From Gemmatimonadaceae bacterium (lineage in GTDB: Bacteria > Gemmatimonadota > Gemmatimonadetes > Gemmatimonadales > Gemmatimonadaceae): DNA of 64,000 nucleotides. The translations under genes and the position numbers were made by a program. The stretch covers positions 16,504 to 80,503 of the forward strand of contig JANYIN010000102.1 in NCBI GenBank assembly GCA_025362035.1, written 5' to 3'. Below, piece after piece: positions 50,988 through 62,266 of this stretch; the first letter of the stretch is position 1; each line of letters starts with the position of its first letter. The notes beneath the pieces are model-generated. The model was given only the letters and a program-made list of their open reading frames with translations. It made no database searches and was not told where the DNA came from.

Positions 50988-51488
50988 ATGACCGCTTCAT
51001 CTCCCCGTCTGGCCATCCGCACCGGAATCGGATACGACTCACACCGGTTCGCGCCGGGCGGCCCCCTGCGTCTTGGTGGCGTGGCAATCGAGGCGGACAT
51101 CCACCTGTTCGGGCACTCGGACGGTGACGCCGTCGCACACGCGGTCACGGACGCGATACTCGGCGCGGCGGGCCTGGACGACATCGGGGTGATGTTCGCC
51201 GACACCGATGTCGCCAACCTCGGACGGGACTCGATCGAGATGCTTGGTCTCGCCGTCGCTCGGTTGCATGCCGCCGGATGGGCGGTCGGGCAGGTCGATG
51301 TGGTGGTGATCGCAGAAACGCCGAAGATTGCGCCCTACCGCGAAGCCATGCGGACGCGCCTCGCCGCCGCGCTGTCGATTGCGGCAGCCGACGTCGGCCT
51401 CAAGGGGAAGACGAACGAGGGCATGGGGTTCGTCGGTCGCGGGGAAGGCATCGCCTGCCTGGCGACCGCGACGATAATCGCGCGGTAG
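50988..51488 (+). CDS. ispF: 2-C-methyl-D-erythritol 2,4-cyclodiphosphate synthase
   Basis: 166 residues. Zinc ligands Asp17 and His19 in IGYDSHRF and the His of LFGHSDGDAV; the family's KTNEGMGFVGRGEGIA is near the C-terminus. It makes MEcPP in the MEP pathway, the isoprenoid source of the menaquinone tail. xerD starts 4 bases downstream. Confidence 0.95.
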   Translation: MTASSPRLAIRTGIGYDSHRFAPGGPLRLGGVAIEADIHLFGHSDGDAVAHAVTDAILGAAGLDDIGVMFADTDVANLGRDSIEMLGLAVARLHAAGWAVGQVDVVVIAETPKIAPYREAMRTRLAAALSIAAADVGLKGKTNEGMGFVGRGEGIACLATATIIAR

Positions 51489-51492
51489 CCCT

Positions 51493-52401
51493 GTGAGCGA
51501 CGACCGTCGGCAGCGCGGATTTCATCTGGCGCGATTCGGTGATTACGTGTCGCTCGAACTCGGGCTGTCACCGCTTACGGTCGAGGCATACCAGCGCGAT
51601 CTGGCGCGGTTTGCCGAGTATGCGGAGGTCAAGGGAGCGGCGGGCCCGGCAGACGTGGGCGCACCGTTGCTGCGGCAGTTCGTCTATCATCTGAAGGACC
51701 TCGGTCTCGCGCCCGCGTCCATTCGTCGCAACATCTCCGCGATCCGCACGTACTTTCGCTTTCTGACCGGCGACGGCGTGGTGGTGCAGGACCCCAGCGA
51801 TCGCCTGGAGACGCCAAAGCGATGGCGCTCGCTTCCCGACGTGCTCACGATTGCGGAAGTCCAGCAGTTGCTGGCGTCGCCCACGCTCGACGACACGATG
51901 GTGTTTCGTGATCGCGCGATGCTCGAGCTGGCCTACGGCGCCGGACTTCGCGTCTCCGAATGGATCACCATTGGGGCGCGCGATCTCTTGTTCGACGAGG
52001 GTCTCGTCCGCGTGTTCGGCAAGGGCAGCAAAGAACGCCTCGTGCCCATCGGACGCTCGGCGATCGCGGCGCTGGCCGTGTACATCCGCGAACTGCGTCC
52101 GCGTCTGGAGCGGGGAGAAGGAAAGGGGGTCCTGTTCCTGAATGCACGAGGCCGACCCCTCACCCGGATGGGCGCCTGGAAGATTCTCCGCGGGCACGTG
52201 ACTCGCGCGGGCATCGCCAAGCGTGTGTCGCCGCACACGCTCCGGCATTCGTTCGCCACGCATCTCCTGGAGGGAGGCGCGGACCTCCGCGCGGTGCAGG
52301 AGATGCTGGGGCACGTGGATATCGCGACGACGCAGATCTACACGCATGTGGACCGGGAGTACCTGAGGTCGATACACAAGAGTTATCATCCACGCGGCTA
52401 G
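51493..52401 (+). CDS. xerD: Site-specific tyrosine recombinase XerC/D
   Basis: 302 residues from GTG. The N-terminal SAM-like core-binding domain (LGLSPLTVEAYQRDL) precedes the catalytic domain, with Arg in YGAGLRVSE, the HxxR box in SPHTLRHSFATHLLEGGADL, GHVDIATT, and nucleophile Tyr283 in TTQIYTHV. Its length and HLLEGGADLR favour XerD over phage integrases. It resolves chromosome dimers at dif. No second Xer gene or dif site was recognised here. Confidence 0.92.
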   Translation: MSDDRRQRGFHLARFGDYVSLELGLSPLTVEAYQRDLARFAEYAEVKGAAGPADVGAPLLRQFVYHLKDLGLAPASIRRNISAIRTYFRFLTGDGVVVQDPSDRLETPKRWRSLPDVLTIAEVQQLLASPTLDDTMVFRDRAMLELAYGAGLRVSEWITIGARDLLFDEGLVRVFGKGSKERLVPIGRSAIAALAVYIRELRPRLERGEGKGVLFLNARGRPLTRMGAWKILRGHVTRAGIAKRVSPHTLRHSFATHLLEGGADLRAVQEMLGHVDIATTQIYTHVDREYLRSIHKSYHPRG

Positions 52402-52461
52402 GGCGGCCTTCCGTCCCGTCCGGGCATACCATGGACCGAGCGCGTCTCCGGTCCGCCATTC

Positions 52462-53049
52462 GTGACCGACATGCTCCTCGTCATCGACAACTACGACTCG
52501 TTCACATACAACCTCGTCCAGTACCTCGGGGAGCTGGGTGCGGAGATCGTCGTGCGCCGCAATGACGCCGTGACAGTGGACGAGATCGCCCAGATGGCTC
52601 CCGCCGCGATGATTCTGTCGCCTGGTCCGTGCGCGCCGGCGCAGGCCGGGGTCACCGTGGACGCCATTCGCGCGCTTGGCATGCGCATCCCGACACTCGG
52701 GGTGTGCCTGGGGCACCAGGCCATCGGCGAGGCCTATGGGGGCGCTGTGGTCAGAGCGGCCCGCGCCGTGCATGGGAAGACGTCGCTCATTGCGCACGAC
52801 GGACGCGATCTCTTCGAGGGGCTACCCACCCCGCTCGAAGTGGGCCGCTACCATTCGCTCGTGGTGGAGCGCGCGACACTGCCCGATTCGCTGGTGGTGA
52901 CCGCGACGTCCGTGGACGATCCGTCGGAGATCCACGCACTACGTCACATGACGCATCCGGTATGGGGGGTCCAATTTCATCCCGAGTCCGTGCTAACGCC
53001 GAACGGCAAGCAGCTCCTGCGCAATTTTCTTGGCCTGCTCGGGTCGTGA
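52462..53049 (+). CDS. pabA: Anthranilate/aminodeoxychorismate synthase glutamine amidotransferase
   Basis: 195 residues. LLVIDNYDSFTYNLVQYLGELG at the N-terminus (shown in part as a family hallmark), LSPGPCAPAQAG, nucleophile Cys82 in GVCLGHQAIGEAYGG and FHPESVLTP. It supplies ammonia for either tryptophan or folate synthesis; TrpG and PabA cannot be told apart without the partner, which is absent here. Its stop overlaps the outer-membrane protein start by 4 bases. Confidence 0.88.
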   Translation: MTDMLLVIDNYDSFTYNLVQYLGELGAEIVVRRNDAVTVDEIAQMAPAAMILSPGPCAPAQAGVTVDAIRALGMRIPTLGVCLGHQAIGEAYGGAVVRAARAVHGKTSLIAHDGRDLFEGLPTPLEVGRYHSLVVERATLPDSLVVTATSVDDPSEIHALRHMTHPVWGVQFHPESVLTPNGKQLLRNFLGLLGS

Positions 53050-54161
53050 GGAGCATCGTCGCCTTGGCACTCGTGATGGCGTCCCCACGCCTCCTGAGTG
53101 CGCAGCAAGTGGTGCTGCAGCCCGATCCGACCCCGGTGCTGCAGCCGGCCGGACTGCAGGGCCTGCTGGCGCCGACTTACGATCGGGTGTTCGGACTGGC
53201 GCTACCGATCGGCGCGACGGTGACCCTGGCCTCCGATCGACTGATCCTGGAACCGCGGCTCACTTATCGGAGCCGACTTGGTACGATCGATCCGTCCGTC
53301 CAGCTCCTGATGGGCGCACCGAACGGCATCCGGTTCGAGGGATATGCCGGCCGCGGCCAACGTACCAACGACGCGTGGAACTACTCCGACCTCGTCAATT
53401 CGGCGCTCACCCTCTTTGACGGTCTCGACACGCGGAACTACTTCCGCTCGAACGGAGGAGTGGGCCGGCTCTTCGGCCGTATCGATCGGCCTGGTCTCGT
53501 GCTCGAACCATTCATCGGCGGGCGATACGAGCAGGTGAGCGCCATTGCCGCCACGGGCAATGTGTGGAGCGTGCTTGGGAAGACCGACGTCGAACGCATA
53601 CGTCGGGTCAATCCGCTGGTGGACGACGGCGCGATCGGTTCGGCACTGATCGGTGCGCAGATGCACGATACCTCCGGCGTGGTGCTGTCGCGGGGTCGCG
53701 TCGAGCTGGAACAGAGCGTGTCGACGTTCTCGGGAACGACGAACTTCACGCAGCTCACGGTGGACGCCCGCGTGGAGTTTCCGACGTTCAAGACCCAGCG
53801 GCTACACTTTCGAGCGCACGCCATCGCGACGCGCGGCGACAGCGTGCCCCGCGCGCGCTACGGATATCTCGGTGGCAGCGGCACGCTCCGGGTGGTGGAG
53901 CTCGAGGCACTTGGCGGCTCGGAACTGCTGTTCCTCGAAACGCGCTATCTCATCCCGATCGACGCAGTATTGCTGCCGGTCATCGGTATTCCCGTTCTGA
54001 CGTTGCGCCATGCCATGGGGGCGGCCGGCGTCTCGACGCTGCCCAACCTGGAACAGGAGATCGGAGCGGGGCTTGGATTGAGTGCCTTGCATCTGGACGT
54101 GTCGACCGACGTGGCGCGAAAGCGCGGAACGAAGGTCTCTCTCGGCATCTCGCTGGACTGA
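53046..54161 (+). CDS. Outer-membrane beta-barrel protein, Omp85/D15-like C-terminal domain
   Basis: 371 residues from GTG. Residues 1-20 (RSIVALALVMASPRLLSAQQ) are a signal peptide with cleavage near AQQ. The rest alternates polar and hydrophobic residues as in beta strands. A YGYLGGSGTLRVVELEALGGSELLFLETRY stretch, in part, resembles the last strands of Omp85/BamA-type surface antigens. No POTRA domain is present. I cannot assign a substrate. It is translationally coupled to pabA and sits just upstream of the KDO/LPS export block, so a role in the envelope is likely. Confidence 0.6.
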   Translation: MRSIVALALVMASPRLLSAQQVVLQPDPTPVLQPAGLQGLLAPTYDRVFGLALPIGATVTLASDRLILEPRLTYRSRLGTIDPSVQLLMGAPNGIRFEGYAGRGQRTNDAWNYSDLVNSALTLFDGLDTRNYFRSNGGVGRLFGRIDRPGLVLEPFIGGRYEQVSAIAATGNVWSVLGKTDVERIRRVNPLVDDGAIGSALIGAQMHDTSGVVLSRGRVELEQSVSTFSGTTNFTQLTVDARVEFPTFKTQRLHFRAHAIATRGDSVPRARYGYLGGSGTLRVVELEALGGSELLFLETRYLIPIDAVLLPVIGIPVLTLRHAMGAAGVSTLPNLEQEIGAGLGLSALHLDVSTDVARKRGTKVSLGISLD

Positions 54162-54177
54162 TCCGTCGCGGCCGTGA

Positions 54178-54207
54178 CTGGCGCGATAGCCAGTTACGAG
54201 GTACCTT
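54178..54207 (+). promoter_or_regulatory. Candidate promoter for the kds-lpt operon
   Basis: CTGGCG (54178-54183), 18-base spacer, TACCTT (54202-54207), 47 bases before the kdsB ATG. The -35 is weak; the call rests mainly on the same 18-base spacing and TAnnTT form seen at other operons in this window. Confidence 0.3.
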
Positions 54208-54254
54208 ACTGGCGTGAAAGTTGCATCTGCGCCCGGCTCCGCGCGCCCGTCCGT

Positions 54255-57518
<3,264 letters not shown>

Positions 57519-57522
<4 letters not shown>

Positions 57523-58085
57523 TCGATGCACGGATTGCGCAGCACATCCGGCTCGTCGTGCTCGATGTCGACGGCGTGCTCACCGACGGCGGCATCTACC
57601 TCGGCGCCGTGGACGAGCGGCGACTGGAGTTCAAGCGATATGACATTCAGGACGGCCTTGGCATCCACCTGATGCAACAGGCGGGCATCCGCGTCGGCAT
57701 CATTACCGGGCGCGTATCCGACAGCGTGAGCTTGCGCGCGATCGAACTGAACATCGAGGATGTGGCGCAGGACGCGCACGCGCAGAAGCGTCCGGCGTTG
57801 CTGGCGATGATGGCGCGACACGGACTTGACGCATCGCAGGTCGCGTTCGTCGGCGATGATTTTCCCGACATGGCGGTGCTGCGCATCGTCGGCCTGCCCG
57901 TCGCAGTGGCGAACGCCGTGCCGGAAGTGAAGGCCGTGTGCGCCACGCACCTGACGAGATCCGGCGGCGCGGGCGCGGTGCGGGAGTTCGCTGAAGCGCT
58001 GCTCACGGCCCGTGGGGAGTGGGCGGCAGTCACCGACCGCTACGTCGCCGAGCGCTCCGCGCCGCGCGTGGAGTCGCCGCAATGA
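57519..58085 (+). CDS. kdsC: 3-deoxy-D-manno-octulosonate 8-phosphate phosphatase
   Basis: 188 residues from the ATG at 57519. HAD motif [15 protein letters not shown] with both Asp, motif II IITGRVS, and motif [14 protein letters not shown]. [13 protein letters not shown] is the KdsC-type tetramer signature. It releases phosphate from KDO-8-P. Overlaps kdsA and kdsD. Confidence 0.94.
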
Positions 58086-59047
58086 CTCCGGAGGAGCTGG
58101 TCGCCCGGGGTAAGCGCGTCGTGCAACTCGAGCGCGAAGCACTCGCCGGCGTGGAAGCACGACTGGACGACGCGTTCGCGCGCGCCGTGCTCATGATCGC
58201 GGAGTCGGCGGGCCGTGTCATCGTCAGCGGCGTCGGCAAGTCGGGGCTCGTCGGGCGCAAGATCGCGGCGACGCTCACGTCCACGGGAACGCCCGCGACC
58301 TTCCTGCATCCGATGGACAGCGCCCACGGGGATTTGGGTATCGTGGGATCGAACGACATCGCGATTCTGTTGTCGAAATCCGGCGAATCGGACGAGTTGC
58401 TTGCGCTGCTCGAACATCTGCAGGGGCTCGGTGTACGGACCGTCGCGATCACCGGGGACAACGGCTCGGCGCTCGCGACGTTGTGCGACGTGTCGCTCGA
58501 CGCGTGGGTGAGTGAAGAAGCTTGCCCGCACGACCTCGCGCCAACGTCCAGCACGACGGCGGCGCTGGCGCTGGGAGACGCGCTGGCGGTGGCACTGCTG
58601 GAGCACAAGGGATTCCGTCGGGAAGACTTTGCTCGACTGCATCCAGGAGGCGCGCTCGGGCGGCGGCTGGTGACGCGCGTGGACCACGTGATGATCCGCG
58701 AGCCGCTGCCTGTGCTGGCGCCAGGTAGTCCGTTGCGGCTGGCCGTGGTTGTGTTGGCAGAACAGCGAGGGATCGTGCTCGTCGCGAACGACAAACGAGC
58801 GTTGCTCGGCGTGCTCACAGCTGGAGACCTGACGCGATTGATGGAACGCAAAGCGGATGTTCTAACTGAGCCGGTGGAACGCATCATGACATGTGCGCCG
58901 CGCGTGGCGCATGCGGGCGAGCTGGCGAGCGCCGTGGCTTTCCGCATGGAGACGCATGGCGTCATGGCAATGCCCGTACTGGACGGCGACGACCGGTTGA
59001 TCGGCGTGGTGCACCTGCATGACCTGCTTCGCGCGCGCGTCGCATGA
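58082..59047 (+). CDS. kdsD: Arabinose-5-phosphate isomerase
   Basis: 321 residues from the ATG at 58082. SIS domain with VIVSGVGKSGLVGRKIAATL, HPMDSAHGDLG and SKSGESDEL; two CBS domains from about residue 205. It converts ribulose 5-phosphate to arabinose 5-phosphate, the first step of KDO synthesis. With KdsA, KdsB and KdsC the whole CMP-KDO pathway is encoded here. Confidence 0.95.
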   Translation: MTPEELVARGKRVVQLEREALAGVEARLDDAFARAVLMIAESAGRVIVSGVGKSGLVGRKIAATLTSTGTPATFLHPMDSAHGDLGIVGSNDIAILLSKSGESDELLALLEHLQGLGVRTVAITGDNGSALATLCDVSLDAWVSEEACPHDLAPTSSTTAALALGDALAVALLEHKGFRREDFARLHPGGALGRRLVTRVDHVMIREPLPVLAPGSPLRLAVVVLAEQRGIVLVANDKRALLGVLTAGDLTRLMERKADVLTEPVERIMTCAPRVAHAGELASAVAFRMETHGVMAMPVLDGDDRLIGVVHLHDLLRARVA

Positions 59048-59598
59048 CGAGCCGTACGCGGTGGCTGTCCGCCGCCCTCAGCCTCGCCGTGGTCGTCGGG
59101 TGCAAACAGCAGGGCAGTGCGCCGCCAGTCCGCTCGACGGGCACGCTGGCGGACAGCGCGGAGCAGGTGATGTTCAACGTGCGGACGCTGCTCACCGAAA
59201 GGGGGGTGCAGCGCGGTGAGCTCTTTTCCGATACCGCGTACATCTTCGACGACAACACGCGCTTCGAGCTGCGGAAGGTCCGTGCAACGTTCAACACGGC
59301 GACCGGCGTGAAGGACGGTGTCATGAGCGCGGACCGCGGCCGATACAATCTCCGGCAGCAGCTCCTGGAAGGATTCGGCAACGTCGTCATCGTCACGAAT
59401 GACGGCAAGCGGCTCACCTCCCCTCAGCTACGGTACATGCAAGGGCTGAACGAAGTGTCGTCCGATACGTCGTTCACGCTCGTGCAACCCGGGAAGACGT
59501 TGTCGGGCATTGGATTCAAGTCCGATCCGCAACTGACGCACTTCATGGTAAAGAAGGGCGCGAAGGCCACCGGCACGTTCGTACTGCCCGGGCAATGA
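59044..59598 (+). CDS. lptC: LPS-export protein LptC (lipoprotein form)
   Basis: 184 residues. The N-terminus has a lipobox VVVGC with Cys20, so it is predicted to be a lipoprotein rather than a single-helix-anchored LptC as in E. coli. The region AYIFDDNTRFELRKVRATF and LTSPQLRYM fit the LptC/OstA beta-jellyroll. It should bridge LptB2FG to the periplasmic LptA. The neighbours support the call more strongly than the sequence alone. Overlaps kdsD and the next gene by 4 bases. Confidence 0.82.
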   Translation: MTSRTRWLSAALSLAVVVGCKQQGSAPPVRSTGTLADSAEQVMFNVRTLLTERGVQRGELFSDTAYIFDDNTRFELRKVRATFNTATGVKDGVMSADRGRYNLRQQLLEGFGNVVIVTNDGKRLTSPQLRYMQGLNEVSSDTSFTLVQPGKTLSGIGFKSDPQLTHFMVKKGAKATGTFVLPGQ

Positions 59599-61040
59599 GC
59601 ACACGCCGCGCGCTCGTATTCGCGTTATCGCTTGCAGGCGTAGCGGCTGGTGCGCAGCCGCCGGCGGCGCCATCCGGCCGCTGCCAGTTCCAGTTCGACA
59701 ATACGCCGAACACGTCGCTGACGACCATTCAGTTGCCGAGCAAACAGTACAATTCGTATCTGGGCAGCGGTGTGGTTGCGCGATGCCCGAAGCAGAAGCT
59801 GGTGCTCAGGTCGGACAGCCTGGAAGTGTATGGCGACGAAGGGCGCTACTACTTCATCGGCCACGTCGACTACAATGAGGCGCGTCTCAAGCTCAAGTCT
59901 GATTTTCTCACGTACTTTCAGCGCGACGAGCGCATTCTTGCATCGATCAACGTCGACGCGACGCTGCCGAGCGGAACGAAGTTGAAGGGACCGTCGCTCG
60001 AGTTCTTCAGGGCCATTCCGAAAATCCGGCCCCAGCAACGAGGCGTCGCAGTCGGACGACCGACCATTGCGCTGGTGGAGAAGGACCCCCAGGGCAAATC
60101 GCAGCCACCGGTGAACGTCACCGGCAACAGCATCTGGCTCGAGGGAGACAGCGTGGTGTCGGCCTCGGGTGAGGTCGTCGTTGTGCGGCCGGAATTGACC
60201 GCCACGGGTGATTCGCTGTACCTCGACAACACCAAGGGGCTGGTGCGCATGATGCGAAAGCCGCGGATCACGGGCACCAAGGGGCGCCCGTTTACGCTCG
60301 TGGGGGAAACGATCGATCTTCTGTCCAAGCGACGGAAGCTCGACCGCGTGCTGGCCTTGAACGCGGCCGAAGCGACGAGCGAGGATTTGAACCTCAAGTC
60401 CGACACCATCGATCTGCGTGTCACCAACGACACGCTGCAGCGCGCGATCGCGTGGGGGAAAAGCCGGGCGCGGGCCACGTCGCCCAGCCAGGTGGTCCTG
60501 AGTGATTCCATCGATGTCGTCATGCCCGGCCAGCGCGTGCGGGAGATGCACGCCGTCCGTGCGGCGTCGGCGGAGGGGCTACCGCAGGACACGGCGAAAT
60601 TCCACACGACCGAGAAGGATCGGCTCACCGGCGACACGATCGTTGCACACTTCGACTCGATTCCGGCGCGGGATACGGTGACGAAACCGCGCATCACGCG
60701 TCTCGTTGCGCTCGGCAACGCGACGTCCCTGCAGCACCTGGCCCCGCAGGACACCTGCCTTCGCACACCGGCGATCAACTACACGCGCGGGCGCGCCATT
60801 ACCGTCAGCTTCGACTCCGCGCGCGTGAAGAGTGTGGTAGTGACGAATCCCGATCAGTTGAGCGGCATCTACCGCGAGCCCGTCGCGGACTCGACCTCGG
60901 CCTGCAAGGTGCCATTGAAGACGACGACGCCCCCGACGGCTCCGCCGGCGACGCCAGCGGACATCGGGTCGCCCACGCAGCCGCCGCGAGCCGGCTCGGC
61001 ACCTCCGACGGTCGTGCGTAAGCCACCGGGGCATCGATGA
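59595..61040 (+). CDS. LptA/OstA-like periplasmic LPS-transport protein, long form
   Basis: 481 residues, much longer than E. coli LptA (185). Signal peptide about 1-20 (FALSLAGVAAGAQ). OstA-type repeats are seen: LRSDSLEVYGDEGRYYFIGH, LKSDFLTYF, then VTGNSIWLEGDSVVSASGEV and LTATGDSLYLDNTKG. The last 60 or so residues are a Pro/Thr/Ala tail. It probably carries LPS across the periplasm; a length between LptA and LptD leaves the exact role open. No LptD barrel is evident in it. Confidence 0.75.
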   Translation: MSTRRALVFALSLAGVAAGAQPPAAPSGRCQFQFDNTPNTSLTTIQLPSKQYNSYLGSGVVARCPKQKLVLRSDSLEVYGDEGRYYFIGHVDYNEARLKLKSDFLTYFQRDERILASINVDATLPSGTKLKGPSLEFFRAIPKIRPQQRGVAVGRPTIALVEKDPQGKSQPPVNVTGNSIWLEGDSVVSASGEVVVVRPELTATGDSLYLDNTKGLVRMMRKPRITGTKGRPFTLVGETIDLLSKRRKLDRVLALNAAEATSEDLNLKSDTIDLRVTNDTLQRAIAWGKSRARATSPSQVVLSDSIDVVMPGQRVREMHAVRAASAEGLPQDTAKFHTTEKDRLTGDTIVAHFDSIPARDTVTKPRITRLVALGNATSLQHLAPQDTCLRTPAINYTRGRAITVSFDSARVKSVVVTNPDQLSGIYREPVADSTSACKVPLKTTTPPTAPPATPADIGSPTQPPRAGSAPPTVVRKPPGHR

Positions 61041-62266
61041 TGACCGATCCGCGCATGTCGCCGCGGATCCTGGCCCTGATCGATCGGCTGGCGCATGGCG
61101 ATCGCTCGACCGCCCTGGCGCTCACGGCACTCATCTGCGCCGCCGACGAGCACGGCTCCGCCACGCTAAACGACGTAGCCGTGAATTATCGTCGGGACCA
61201 CCTCGAAGCGCAGCGTGCGGCCGGCCGCGACGCGGACCGTGAGGCGGGGGAACTGAGCATGGATCAGGTGCGCACGCATCTGGCCACCTCCGTGATGCCG
61301 CGGCTCGCGTCTGACGGCGTCGTCGCCCTTCCGGCGGGTGGTGTTCTCGGGCTGGACGCGCGGTTGCAGATTGCTGAATCGCTGTGGGTGGAGATGCACG
61401 CCATGCGCAGTGAGGTCGCCGACGTCCTGCGTCACACGGGCGAATTCGCGAGCACGCGCGAGTCGCGGACGTCGGTGCCGCACCCGGTGGTTGCCGCGGG
61501 CAGCGTGCTCGAGGTACGCGGCCTGTCCAAGGTGTACCGTCGGCGCCGGGTCGTTCACGACGTGGCGCTTCGATTGCAACAGGGGGAGATCGTCGGACTG
61601 CTGGGCCCGAATGGCGCGGGCAAGACCACCACGTTCTACATGATCGTGGGCCTCATCCAGCCCCTGCATGGCAAGATCCTGCTTGACGGAACCGACATCA
61701 CGTCCATGCCGATGTATCGGCGGTCGCGTGAGGGCATCGGGTACCTCTCGCAGGAACCGTCCATCTTCCGAAAGTTGTCCGTCGAGGACAACATCGTGGC
61801 GATCCTGGAGACGCTGCCGCTGTCCCGGGAGCAGCGGGCGGCCCGGCTGGAGAAGTTGCTGGATGAGTTGAGCATCAAGCATCTGCGGCATAGCAAAGCG
61901 TATCAGCTCTCGGGTGGCGAACGGCGGCGGCTGGAAATCACGCGCGCGCTCGTTACGGAGCCCAAGTTCATGATGCTGGATGAGCCGTTTGCGGGGGTGG
62001 ATCCCATCGCCGTGCACGACATCCAGACCATCGTAGCCAATCTGCGCACCCGCGGCATCGGGGTGCTCATCAGCGACCATAACGTGGAGCAGACTCTGGA
62101 CATCGTAGACCGCGCCTACATCATGTTCGATGGCCAGGTAAAAGTGTCGGGCACTGTTCGGGAACTTGTGTTCGACGACGAAGTCGCCAATATCTATCTC
62201 GGTCCCACGCTGGCGGCGCGACTCCGCGCCCGGTTCGCCACTGAGACGCAGGGAGAGCCCCAATGA
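61037..62266 (+). CDS. lptB: LPS-export ATPase LptB with an N-terminal extra domain
   Basis: 409 residues, where LptB usually has about 240. Residues 1 to about 157 form an unrecognised, mostly helical domain (LIDRLAHGDRSTALALTAL, LGLDARLQIAESLWVEMHAM). The ABC ATPase follows: Walker A GPNGAGKTT at about 190-198, the LptB-type Q-loop EPSIFRKLSVEDNI, signature LSGGE at 291-295, Walker B FMMLDEP, and switch His in SDHNV. There is no stop or likely start between the parts. The ATPase powers LPS extraction with LptFG, which is not in this window. It overlaps rpoN by 4 bases. Confidence 0.9.
   Translation: MMTDPRMSPRILALIDRLAHGDRSTALALTALICAADEHGSATLNDVAVNYRRDHLEAQRAAGRDADREAGELSMDQVRTHLATSVMPRLASDGVVALPAGGVLGLDARLQIAESLWVEMHAMRSEVADVLRHTGEFASTRESRTSVPHPVVAAGSVLEVRGLSKVYRRRRVVHDVALRLQQGEIVGLLGPNGAGKTTTFYMIVGLIQPLHGKILLDGTDITSMPMYRRSREGIGYLSQEPSIFRKLSVEDNIVAILETLPLSREQRAARLEKLLDELSIKHLRHSKAYQLSGGERRRLEITRALVTEPKFMMLDEPFAGVDPIAVHDIQTIVANLRTRGIGVLISDHNVEQTLDIVDRAYIMFDGQVKVSGTVRELVFDDEVANIYLGPTLAARLRARFATETQGEPQ

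Noticed and set aside
51493..52401. XerD as the integrase of a mobile element
   Set aside because: Length and motifs fit chromosomal XerD; flanking genes are housekeeping; no attachment repeats or phage genes are near.
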